The position numbers and the translations under genes were made by a program. This document shows positions 7,768-15,444 of a stretch of 64,000 nt of DNA, piece after piece. Positions within the stretch are counted from its first letter, which is position 1. Every line of letters starts with the position of its first letter. The notes under the pieces are model-generated. The model was not told the DNA's origin. It saw only the letters and a program-made list of their open reading frames with translations, and did not search any database. Origin of the DNA: Antarcticimicrobium sp040365005 (lineage in GTDB: Bacteria > Pseudomonadota > Alphaproteobacteria > Rhodobacterales > Rhodobacteraceae); the NCBI RefSeq assembly GCF_040365005.1, contig NZ_BAABWV010000007.1, positions 124,001-188,000 on the forward strand. Direction: 5' to 3'.

Positions 7768-8874
7768 ATGAAACTCAAATCGCTTGCCGCGCTGGCCGCC
7801 AGCACGGCGCTTCTGGCCCCGATGGCCCATGCACAGGACATGGCCGACAGCATGACCCTGGTCAGCTGGGGCGGTGCCTATCAGACCAGCCAGGTCAAAG
7901 CCTATTCCGACCCCTACAAGGCCATGCACCCCGAGGTCGAGATCGTCTGGGATTCCAGCTCGAACGAGGCGGTCGCCAAGCTGCGCGCCATGGCCGAGGC
8001 CGGCAATGTCACCTGGGACCTGGTCGACGTCGTCGCCTCTGACGCCATGCGCCTGTGCGACGAGGGCCTGGCGATGGAATACGACCCCGAAGACCTGCTG
8101 GCCGCGGCGCCCGATGGCACCTCGGCGGCGGACGACTTCGGCGACCTGATCGTCTCCGACTGCTTCATTCCGCAGATCGTCTACTCGACCGCCTTCGGCT
8201 ATCGTACCGACCTGGTCGGTGACACCCCGCCGGACGACATCTGCGACGTCTTCGACCTCGAGGCCTACCCGGGCAAGCGGTCGCTCGAAAAGCGTCCGAT
8301 CAACAACATGGAATGGGCCCTGCTCTGCGACGGCGTCGCCAAGGACGAAGTCTATGACGTGCTGGCCACCCCCGAGGGGCAGGAAAAGGCCCTCGCCAAG
8401 CTCGACACCATCAAGGACAGCGTGATCTGGTGGTCCGCAGGCGCCGACACGCCGCAGCTTCTGGCTGATGGTGAAGTCGTGATGGGCTCGACCTACAACG
8501 GGCGCCTGTTCTCGGTCATCGAAGAACAGCACCAGCCGGTTGCCATGCTCTGGGACGCGCAGGTGTTCGACCTCGACGGCTGGATCATTCCCGCCGGCCT
8601 GCCCGCCGATCGCCTGGCCCGCGTCAAGGACTTCGTCAAGTTCGCCACCGACACCCAGCGTCTGGCGGATCAGGCCAAGTACATCTCCTACGGCCCGGCC
8701 CGTGCCTCCTCGGCGCCGCTGGTCGGCAAGCACGCCGACCTGGGCATCGACATGGCGCCGCACATGCCGACCGATCCCAACAACGCCAAGAACACGTTCC
8801 TCTACAACTACGAGTTCTGGGCTGACTATCGCGACGACATCGACGCCAAGTTCCAGGCGTGGCTGGCCAAGTAA
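7768..8874 (+). CDS. Polyamine-type ABC transporter substrate-binding protein
   Basis: 368 residues from the ATG at 7768, preceded by AAGGAGAG. The first 22 residues (MKLKSLAALAASTALLAPMAHA) are a typical Sec signal peptide, so the mature protein is periplasmic. The fold is that of the PotD/PotF group, with TLVSWGGAYQ near the mature N-terminus and repeated WSSG/YNGR-type ligand-lining segments. It delivers the substrate to the permeases encoded at 9054 and 10786. A perfect 10-bp stem-loop lies directly behind its stop codon. Substrate identity is not deducible, although coupling to the divergent hydrolase and deacetylase genes suggests an amine or N-acylated amine. Confidence 0.88.
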   Translation: MKLKSLAALAASTALLAPMAHAQDMADSMTLVSWGGAYQTSQVKAYSDPYKAMHPEVEIVWDSSSNEAVAKLRAMAEAGNVTWDLVDVVASDAMRLCDEGLAMEYDPEDLLAAAPDGTSAADDFGDLIVSDCFIPQIVYSTAFGYRTDLVGDTPPDDICDVFDLEAYPGKRSLEKRPINNMEWALLCDGVAKDEVYDVLATPEGQEKALAKLDTIKDSVIWWSAGADTPQLLADGEVVMGSTYNGRLFSVIEEQHQPVAMLWDAQVFDLDGWIIPAGLPADRLARVKDFVKFATDTQRLADQAKYISYGPARASSAPLVGKHADLGIDMAPHMPTDPNNAKNTFLYNYEFWADYRDDIDAKFQAWLAK

Positions 8875-8895
8875 GGCCCTGTCGTGACGATTTCC

Positions 8896-8920
8896 GGATG
8901 GGCCCGCTCGGGGCCCATCC
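8896..8920 (+). repeat. Intercistronic stem-loop behind the binding-protein gene
   Basis: GGATGGGCCC (8896-8905) and GGGCCCATCC (8911-8920) form a perfect 10-bp stem with a 5-base loop, 21 bp after the stop codon. No T-run follows, so it is more likely a 3' mRNA stabiliser or partial attenuator than a full terminator. The next gene of the operon starts at 9054. Confidence 0.7.
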
Positions 8921-9053
8921 ACCCCCGGCCTGCCACGGTGCCCTGCCCACGGGCGACGGTGCCGCCGCAGGACAACCGCCCCGGCACCCTCGGGGCACGG
9001 AACTTGAACGCCACGCGACCGGCCCCGCCGTCGCAACGGCGGAGGGCACATAG

Positions 9054-10709
9054 ATGAGCGACCTCAAGAGCACCGGACAACAGACCGCCGACGCCCCCAC
9101 CCCCGACGATGCCCTGCACGAGGCGGCATCGCTCGCCGCGCGGGAACGGGCACAGGCCCACGGCAGCGCCGCAGATGATGGCCCGGTCCTGTCCGCCGAC
9201 GGCACCCCGCTCAAACGCAGCCTCGCCCGCGCCCTCCGAATGCAGAAGTTGCGCGCGCTGGCACTGATCGCGCCGCTGCTGATCTTCATCCTGCTCACCT
9301 TCATCGCGCCGATCGCCGACATGCTGTTCCGCTCGGTCGAGAACCAGATCGTCTCGGAAACCATTCCCGAGACCGTGGTCGCGCTGGCCGACTGGGACTC
9401 CGAGGGCGGCTCGCCACCTGCCGAGCCGGTGTTCGACGCGCTTTACGTCGATCTCTTCATCGCCGAGGAACAGAAGCTTCACACCCGCCTCGGCACCCGC
9501 CTGAACTACGAGAAAACCGGCATCTCCTCGCTGTTCCGCAAGTCCGGCCGCCGCGTCGGGCGGTTTGACACCGACAGCTATACCGACCAGATCACCGCGC
9601 TGGACGAAACCTGGAAGGATCCCGCAACCTGGGTCGCGATGATGCAGTCCGACGCCAACCGCGCCGCGCTGCCCTTCACCGCCCGCAGCTGGGATCGCTG
9701 GACCGCCTATCTCGTCTCCGAGGGCGACGACCCCGCCAAGGAGAAGATCGAGGATTTCCTCTTTACCACGCTGTTCCTCGACCTGCGCGAGACCGGCGGC
9801 AACGGCGCCACCGATCCCCGCATCGCCAAGGTCGCGGCCGCCCTCGACGGGTTCGAGACGGTCACCCTGTCCGAACAATTCGCCAAGGCCGACAAGGACT
9901 GGCTCGATCCCGAGGTCTGGGGCACCATCAAGGCCTTCGCGCCGCCCTATACCGGCGGCTACTTCCTGAACGCCATCGACATGCAGAAAACCCCGCACGG
10001 GATCGAGGCACGCCCCGAGAACCAGCGGATCTACATGACGCTGTTCAAGCGCACGATATTCATGTCGATCATGATCACCCTGTCCTGCGCCCTGCTGGGC
10101 TACCCGGTGGCCTGGATCCTGGCCAACCTGCCGTCCCGCACCGCCAACCTGCTGATGATCCTGGTGCTGCTGCCGTTCTGGACCTCGCTCTTGGTGCGCA
10201 CCTCGGCGTGGAAGGTGATGCTGCAACAGCAGGGGGTGATCAACGATACGCTGGTCTGGCTCGGGCTGGTGGCCGACGACGCGCGGCTGGTGATGATCAA
10301 CAACCAGTTCGGCACCATCGTGGCGATGACGCATATCCTGCTGCCGTTCATGATCCTGCCGCTCTACTCGGTGATGCAGACGATCCAGCCCACCTACCTG
10401 CGCGCCGCCAAATCTCTGGGCGCGACCAACTGGACCGCCTTCTGGCGGGTCTATTTCCCGCAAAGCGTGCCGGGGATCGGCGCCGGCTCGATCCTCGTCT
10501 TCATCCTGTCGATCGGCTATTACATCACCCCCGAGATCGTCGGCGGCAACACCGGGACGTTCATCTCGAACCGGATCGCCTATCACATCTCGTCCTCGCT
10601 CAACTGGGGGCTGGCCGCCGCGCTCGGCTCGATCCTGCTGGCGGTCGTGATGGGGCTCTACTGGGTCTACGACAAGATCGTCGGCATCGACAACGTGAAG
10701 CTGGGTTAG
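9054..10709 (+). CDS. potB: Polyamine-type ABC transporter permease (PotB-like) with a large periplasmic insertion
   Basis: 551 residues, far longer than the usual 280-320 of PotB. A hydrophilic N-terminal tail (1-65) is followed by membrane segment 1 (about 68-92). About 235 hydrophilic residues (95-330) then precede segment 2 (about 334-356). From there the standard BPD_transp_1 core runs to the end, with the EAA loop SLGATNWTAFWRVYFPQSV. The inserted stretch is rich in acidic and aromatic residues and would lie in the periplasm, where it could contact the binding protein or substrate. It is an integral membrane channel subunit pairing with the next permease. Confidence 0.85.
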   Translation: MSDLKSTGQQTADAPTPDDALHEAASLAARERAQAHGSAADDGPVLSADGTPLKRSLARALRMQKLRALALIAPLLIFILLTFIAPIADMLFRSVENQIVSETIPETVVALADWDSEGGSPPAEPVFDALYVDLFIAEEQKLHTRLGTRLNYEKTGISSLFRKSGRRVGRFDTDSYTDQITALDETWKDPATWVAMMQSDANRAALPFTARSWDRWTAYLVSEGDDPAKEKIEDFLFTTLFLDLRETGGNGATDPRIAKVAAALDGFETVTLSEQFAKADKDWLDPEVWGTIKAFAPPYTGGYFLNAIDMQKTPHGIEARPENQRIYMTLFKRTIFMSIMITLSCALLGYPVAWILANLPSRTANLLMILVLLPFWTSLLVRTSAWKVMLQQQGVINDTLVWLGLVADDARLVMINNQFGTIVAMTHILLPFMILPLYSVMQTIQPTYLRAAKSLGATNWTAFWRVYFPQSVPGIGAGSILVFILSIGYYITPEIVGGNTGTFISNRIAYHISSSLNWGLAAALGSILLAVVMGLYWVYDKIVGIDNVKLG

Positions 10710-10785
10710 GGCGATGACAGGCACGCGCATATCCCATCACCGCCCCGACCCGGCGTCGGCGAACATTCGAAACGGAGGCTGAGAC

Positions 10786-11958
10786 GTGGCTGCACTGACC
10801 CCGATTTTCCGCACACCCGTCACCTTCTACGTGCCCGTCGTGGCCGCGGCGGGGGCCTTTGCCGGCCTCTTCGTCGGCACCGCGCAGGGCAGCGGCCTGC
10901 TCGGCATCATCGCCGGCGCCGCGCTGCTGGCGATCCTCGCGCTGGCCGGAACCCGGCTGGTCGACAACGAAAAGGCGGTGCGTTGGGGCATCGTCGCGCT
11001 CTTCGTGGTCGGCGGCTGGCTGATCGGCGGGGCACCGGGGCTCGTGCTCGGCCTCGGCTGGTTCTTCGGCTGGTTCACCTTCTGGACATACGAAGGCCGC
11101 TACCGGGCGAAGCTGCCGCCCTATCTGACCCAGGGACAGGTGCTCTGGCACTATGCCTTCCGGGTGATCTGTGGCGCCATCCTGGTGTTCCTGATCACCC
11201 CGATCCTGGTGGTGATGCCGCTCAGCTTCAACGCCGAGGATTTCTTCACCTTCACCCCCGAGATGCTGCGCTTCGATCCGGCCGGCTACTCGCTCAAGCA
11301 TTACCGCGATTTCTTCACCAACGACGATTGGCAGCAGGCGCTGAGGAACTCGGTGATGATCGCGCCGGTCGCGACCTTCCTCTCGGTCAGCTTCGGCACC
11401 CTTGCCGCGATCGGGCTGAGCTCCGAGCACGTGCCGTTCCGCCGCGCGATCATGGCGATCCTGATCTCGCCGATGATCGTGCCGCTGATCATCTCGGCGG
11501 CGGGGATGTATTTCTTCTATTCCCGCATCGGGCTGCAGGGCACCTACCTGGGCGTGGTTCTGGCACATGCGGCGCTGGGCATTCCCTTTGTCATCATCAC
11601 CGTGACCGCGACGCTGGTGGGCTTCGACCGCTCGCTGACCCGCGCGGCGGCCAACATGGGCGCCGATCCGGTCACCACCTTCTTCCGGGTGCAGATGCCG
11701 CTGATCCTGCCCGGCGTGATCTCGGGCGGGCTGTTCGCCTTCATCACCTCCTTCGACGAGGTGGTGGTGGTGCTCTTCGTCGGCTCCGCCGGGCAAAAGA
11801 CGCTGCCGTGGCAGATGTTCACCGGGCTGCGTGAACAGATCAGCCCGACCATCCTTGCAGTTGCGACGATCCTGGTGGGGATCTCGATCTGCCTGCTCAC
11901 CGTGGTCGAGATGCTGCGCCGCCGCTCCGAACGCCTGCGCGGGATGAGCCCGAGCTAA
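10786..11958 (+). CDS. potC: Polyamine-type ABC transporter permease (PotC-like) with an extra N-terminal membrane region
   Basis: 390 residues from a GTG at 10786 with GGAGG upstream. The C-terminal 270 residues are a normal PotC-type permease, with the EAA motif in AAANMGADPVTTFFRVQMPL. The first 115 residues add about four hydrophobic segments (around 12-30, 38-55, 66-82, 84-100) absent from classical PotC. Together with the enlarged PotB partner this suggests a distinct sub-class of transporter. It is the last gene of the operon and is followed by a strong hairpin. Confidence 0.85.
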   Translation: MAALTPIFRTPVTFYVPVVAAAGAFAGLFVGTAQGSGLLGIIAGAALLAILALAGTRLVDNEKAVRWGIVALFVVGGWLIGGAPGLVLGLGWFFGWFTFWTYEGRYRAKLPPYLTQGQVLWHYAFRVICGAILVFLITPILVVMPLSFNAEDFFTFTPEMLRFDPAGYSLKHYRDFFTNDDWQQALRNSVMIAPVATFLSVSFGTLAAIGLSSEHVPFRRAIMAILISPMIVPLIISAAGMYFFYSRIGLQGTYLGVVLAHAALGIPFVIITVTATLVGFDRSLTRAAANMGADPVTTFFRVQMPLILPGVISGGLFAFITSFDEVVVVLFVGSAGQKTLPWQMFTGLREQISPTILAVATILVGISICLLTVVEMLRRRSERLRGMSPS

Positions 11959-11981
11959 CCCCGACACGAACACCGACAACG

Positions 11982-12011
11982 GACGCCCTCGCAGACCTTT
12001 GCGGGGGCGTC
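11982..12011 (+). terminator. Rho-independent-type terminator of the polyamine-type ABC operon
   Basis: GACGCCCTCGCA (11982-11993) pairs with TGCGGGGGCGTC (12000-12011) in a 12-bp stem with one G-T pair and a 6-base loop. The following T content is modest (GTCGTTTC). It ends the transporter operon 24 bp after the last stop. Confidence 0.65.
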
Positions 12012-12077
12012 GTCGTTTCGGGGGCAGCGATGCCATTGACCGGGGAACCCGGTCGCTCACGTTTGCGCGAGCGGCAC

Positions 12078-12092
12078 TAGACGACCGGTCTA
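12078..12092. promoter_or_regulatory. Palindromic operator for the adjacent TetR regulator
   Basis: TAGACGACCGGTCTA has perfect TAGAC/GTCTA arms around a 5-base centre. It resembles TAGACC-type sites bound by NemR/AcuR-like TetR proteins. It abuts a TATTAT -10-like hexamer at 12091-12096, and the regulator's start is at 12114. This supports autoregulation of the TetR-reductase operon. Confidence 0.6.
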
Positions 12093-12113
12093 TTATGCCA
12101 TACCTGCCACCCC

Positions 12114-12725
12114 ATGACAGAGGTAAGCAAATCCGATCTCACGCGAAAACGCATCCTCGATGCCGGGCGCGCACTGGTGCTCCGCAACGGGTTCTCGGGG
12201 GTCGGGCTTTCGCGGATCCTGAAGGAAAGCAAGGTTCCCAAGGGATCGTTCTATTACTACTTCGCCTCGAAAGAGGCTTTCGGCACCGCGCTGCTTGCGG
12301 AGTATGTCGACAGCTACCTTGAACGCGTCGATGCGCTGATCGCGGAACCGGGACCGGCGGGCGACAAGCTGGACCGGTTCTGGGAGGCCTGGCTGGCGCA
12401 TTCCGGTTCGGCCGGGATCGCTGGCGAATGCCTCGTGGTCAAGCTCGGCTCCGAGGTCGCGGACCTCTCCGAGGACATGCGCAAGACCCTCGACAAGGGG
12501 GTCGACGCGCTTGTCGCCCGCATCGCCCACCTGCTGCGCCAAGGCGCCCGGGACGGATCGGTCCGGGCGCTGGACGATCCCGACACGGCGGCCCGAATGC
12601 TCTATGCGAAATGGATCGGCGTTGCGGTGCTGGCCAAGCTCGCCCGCAGCGACGCACCGCTGCGCATGGCCCGTGCCGAAACCTCTGCACAGCTCTCCCC
12701 GACCGGGGACCCAACCAAAACCTGA
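12114..12725 (+). CDS. TetR-family transcriptional regulator
   Basis: 203 residues. The N-terminal helix-turn-helix (about 10-58) reads TRKRILDAGRALVLRNGFSG followed by the recognition region KVPKGSFYYYFASKEAF. The C-terminal ligand domain is of the NemR/AcuR-like type. A palindromic TAGAC/GTCTA site lies 22 bp before the start, next to a -10-like box. The stop is 13 bp before the downstream oxidoreductase, so the two form an operon, and the regulator probably senses a substrate of that enzyme, for example an electrophilic enone or quinone. The C-terminal tail is short and unstructured (QLSPTGDPTKT). Confidence 0.85.
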   Translation: MTEVSKSDLTRKRILDAGRALVLRNGFSGVGLSRILKESKVPKGSFYYYFASKEAFGTALLAEYVDSYLERVDALIAEPGPAGDKLDRFWEAWLAHSGSAGIAGECLVVKLGSEVADLSEDMRKTLDKGVDALVARIAHLLRQGARDGSVRALDDPDTAARMLYAKWIGVAVLAKLARSDAPLRMARAETSAQLSPTGDPTKT

Positions 12726-12738
12726 AAGGAAGACCAGC

Positions 12739-13719
12739 ATGTATGCTGCCATCCACGACACCTTCGGCGAACCCGCCGAGGTCCTGACTCCGCGCGAGAT
12801 CGAGACACCCACCCCCGCCGAAGGCGAGGCCCTGATCCGCATGGTGCTCTCCCCGATCCACAACCACGACCTGTGGACGATTCGCGGCAACTACGGCTAC
12901 AAGCCCGAGTTGCCCGGCGCCATCGGCGGCTCCGAGGCCCTTGGCATCGTCGAGGCGGTCGGCGCAGGCGTCGATGCGGATCTGGTGGGCAAGCGCGTCG
13001 TCGCGGCGGGCGTTCACGGCACATGGGCGGCCTATTTCACCGCAGATGCGGCCACCCTCCTGCCGCTGCCCGACGCGATCCCCGACGAGGCGGGCGCGCA
13101 ACTGGTGTCGATGCCGTTCAGCGCGCTGTCGCTGCTGGAAACGCTCAAGGTCGGCAAGGGCGACTGGCTGATCCAGACCGCAGCGAACGGCGCGGTCGGC
13201 AAGATCATGGCGGGCCTGGCCAAGGCGCGCGGCATTCACCTGCTCAACCTCGTTCGCCGCGAGGAGGCCGCCGAAGAGTTGCGCGCCGCCGGGATCGACA
13301 ACGTACTGTCGACCTCGGACGCGGACTGGATGAGCAAGGCGCGTGCCCTGATCGGCAAGGCTGGCGCGGTCTCGGCCATCGACTCCGTCGGCGGCGAACT
13401 GGCCGGCGATCTCGTGCAGCTTCTGGGCATTGACGGCGAACTGGTGGTCTTCGGCACCGCCACCGGCCAGCCGCTGTCGATGTCCTCGGGCGACCTCATC
13501 ATGAAGCATATCACCGTCAAGGGCTTCTGGGGATCGCGGGTCAGCAAGGAGATGGCGCCGGAAACCCGCTTCCGCCTGATCGGTGAACTGGTCGGCCTCG
13601 CCGCGCAGGGGCAATTGCCGCTCGATACCGGCGGGACCTATCCGCTGGCCGAGGCCGCCGAGGCGATGAAGGCCGCCCTTACCCCCGGACGCGGTGGCAA
13701 GATCATGCTGCGGCCCTGA
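12739..13719 (+). CDS. Medium-chain dehydrogenase/reductase, quinone/enoyl-reductase type
   Basis: 326 residues from the ATG at 12739, with GAAAGGAAG just upstream. It has an N-terminal GroES-like domain (about 1-130) followed by a Rossmann domain with AANGAVGKIMAGLAKARG as cofactor loop. The zinc-binding cysteines of alcohol dehydrogenases are absent, so it belongs to the zinc-free NADPH-dependent quinone oxidoreductase / 2-enoyl thioester reductase branch. It should reduce an activated double bond in the cytoplasm. Control by the adjacent TetR protein is likely. The exact substrate is not readable. Confidence 0.82.
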   Translation: MYAAIHDTFGEPAEVLTPREIETPTPAEGEALIRMVLSPIHNHDLWTIRGNYGYKPELPGAIGGSEALGIVEAVGAGVDADLVGKRVVAAGVHGTWAAYFTADAATLLPLPDAIPDEAGAQLVSMPFSALSLLETLKVGKGDWLIQTAANGAVGKIMAGLAKARGIHLLNLVRREEAAEELRAAGIDNVLSTSDADWMSKARALIGKAGAVSAIDSVGGELAGDLVQLLGIDGELVVFGTATGQPLSMSSGDLIMKHITVKGFWGSRVSKEMAPETRFRLIGELVGLAAQGQLPLDTGGTYPLAEAAEAMKAALTPGRGGKIMLRP

Positions 13720-13735
13720 CGGCCTGAACGGGACA

Positions 13736-13763
13736 CCACCGGCTTCGGGACCGAGGCCGGTGG
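13736..13763 (+). terminator. Hairpin terminator after the reductase gene
   Basis: CCACCGGC (13736-13743) pairs with GCCGGTGG (13756-13763); the loop contains a further partial pairing. It lies 16 bp after the stop. There is no clear T-run, so strength is uncertain. Confidence 0.5.
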
Positions 13764-13826
13764 ATCCATCACGATCGCGATCACGATCTCGGGCGCGTTA
13801 ACCCTTTTGCGCCCGGAAAAATGCGC

Positions 13827-13919
13827 TTCGGCGGGGTTTTGTACGAAACGCGCCGAAAACCCCCCAAATCGCTCTGAAAGCGGCCGGGCGGGGCAGGGCG
13901 GCTTGTACGAAACCGCCCT
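13827..13919. repeat. Two adjacent stem-loops with the same loop sequence TTGTACGAAA
   Basis: Hairpin 1 has arms TTCGGCG (13827-13833) and CGCCGAA (13851-13857). Hairpin 2 has arms AGGGCGG (13895-13901) and CCGCCCT (13913-13919). The decamer TTGTACGAAA occurs in both loops, at 13839-13848 and 13903-13912. The pair sits in a 288-bp gap between convergent genes. It could be a bidirectional terminator, a small RNA or a protein-binding repeat. No gene is supported in this gap. Confidence 0.6.
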
Positions 13920-14007
13920 GAAACTCCCCGAAACGGCGAACTGCGCGGCGCGAAAATCCCCCTCCGACTCACGCTCGGGGGCCGGTTAACGCATCGTGCG
14001 CACTTTC

Positions 14008-15339
14008 TCAGCGCAGTCGCTTCAACAGTTCGAGCGAGGCATAGCCGTCCGGCAACAGCCCGTTGGCCAGTTGATAGGCCCGCACCGCCGCCATCGTCTT
14101 CGGCCCGATCCGCCCGTCGATCCCCGCCGTCGAAAAACCCTTTGCGGTCAGATGCTTCTGCATTTCCTTGCGCTCGGTAAAACTCAGCCCCCGGTCGCCG
14201 CGCGGCCAGGTCGCGCGGATCGGCCCGCCGCCCGCGATCCGGTCGGCCAGGTGCCCGACCCCGATCACATAGGCATCCGCCGGGTTGTACCGCTCTATCA
14301 CCTTGAAATTGTTGAAGATCATGAAGGCCGCCCCTCGTCCCCCGGCGGGCAGAAGGATCGCCGCTGCACCATGGTTCGGAACCGGTTTCCCGTCCATCCC
14401 CACGACCCCCATCCGGGCCCAGTCGGCGGGCGACTTCGTGATGGTCCGCTGCGCGAGGCGAAAGTCAAAATCTTGTGGCAGGCGAACCTCGACCCCCCAG
14501 GGCTGGTGTTTCGTCCAGCCAAACCGCTTGAGATAGGCAGCGGTCGAGGCCAGCGCATCGCTGGGATCCTCGGACCAGATATCACGCCGCCCGTCGCCGG
14601 TGAAATCCACCGCATGCTCCAGGTAAGAGGTCGGCATGAACTGGGTATGCCCCATCGCCCCCGCCCAGCTTCCGGTCATCCGGTCCGGCGTGGTGTCGCC
14701 ACTTTGCAGGATCCGCAGCGCCGCGATCAGTTGCGCCTCGAAAAAGCTGGCCCGCCGTCCCTCGAAGGCCAGCGTCGACAGCGAGCGAACCACGTTGTTG
14801 CGACCCCGGAACCCACCGAAATTGGTCTCCATTCCCCAGATCGCGAGGACCACCTCCCGGTCCACGCCATAGTCCCGTTCGATCCGGTCCAGAACCGCGC
14901 GGTGCTCCTGCAAGGCGTTGCGGCCATTGGAAATTCTGCTGTCGGAAACGGCGCTGTCGAGGTATTCCCAGATCGGTTTGACGAACTCCGACTGGTTGCG
15001 GTCGAGCCGGATCACCTCCGGGTCGAAGTGCACCCCGGCAAAGGCCCGGTCGAGGACATCACGGCGAATGCCCTGCGATGCCGCGCGCCGCTTGAAGGCC
15101 CGAACCCAGGCCTGGAACCGGGCGTTCTCAACCTCGTTACCCTCGGGCATGGTCGCCTCCATCCGGGCCGGGCGCAGGCTGGGCCGCAGCGATATCAACA
15201 CCGAGGGCGCGGCACGCTGCACCGTATCCGACACCAAAGGTGGTCGGACCTCGGGACGGGGGGATCGTATGACTGCCTCTGCCACGACGGGAGTCGCCCC
15301 GCACAGGGCCAGCCCTGCGGCATATAACCAAACACGCAT
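14008..15339 (-). CDS. Lytic murein transglycosylase (MltB/SLT_2 family) with peptidoglycan-binding domain
   Basis: 443 residues from the ATG at 15339 (AGGAC upstream); the longer in-frame start lacks a signal peptide at its N-terminus. Residues 1-20 (MRVWLYAAGLALCGATPVVA) are a Sec signal. A disordered linker leads to the SLT_2 domain (about 75-350), with catalytic Glu in IWGMETNFGGF and the substrate segment GAMGHTQFMPTSY. A C-terminal PG_binding_1 domain (about 385-443) contains GIDGRIGPKTMAAVRAYQ. It cleaves the MurNAc-GlcNAc bond of periplasmic peptidoglycan, giving anhydro ends. It stands alone on the minus strand. Confidence 0.93.
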   Translation of the reverse strand: MRVWLYAAGLALCGATPVVAEAVIRSPRPEVRPPLVSDTVQRAAPSVLISLRPSLRPARMEATMPEGNEVENARFQAWVRAFKRRAASQGIRRDVLDRAFAGVHFDPEVIRLDRNQSEFVKPIWEYLDSAVSDSRISNGRNALQEHRAVLDRIERDYGVDREVVLAIWGMETNFGGFRGRNNVVRSLSTLAFEGRRASFFEAQLIAALRILQSGDTTPDRMTGSWAGAMGHTQFMPTSYLEHAVDFTGDGRRDIWSEDPSDALASTAAYLKRFGWTKHQPWGVEVRLPQDFDFRLAQRTITKSPADWARMGVVGMDGKPVPNHGAAAILLPAGGRGAAFMIFNNFKVIERYNPADAYVIGVGHLADRIAGGGPIRATWPRGDRGLSFTERKEMQKHLTAKGFSTAGIDGRIGPKTMAAVRAYQLANGLLPDGYASLELLKRLR

Positions 15340-15444
15340 TTTTTTTGTCCTGTCAGACTGCTCAGCGCTGATTCTAGCGCGAAAACCGATCTCGCGAAAG
15401 CGGCCCGTATCCACGGGGGGCCGGGCGGCGCCTTTGTGCCGGGC

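Noticed and set aside
8826..10730. A 634-codon minus-strand frame opposite the PotB-like permease
   Set aside because: Shadow frame; the permease on the plus strand has clear membrane helices and an EAA loop.
13807..13989. A 60-codon plus-strand frame in the gap with the twin hairpins
   Set aside because: No ribosome binding site, and the sequence is dominated by the hairpin structure and low-complexity composition.
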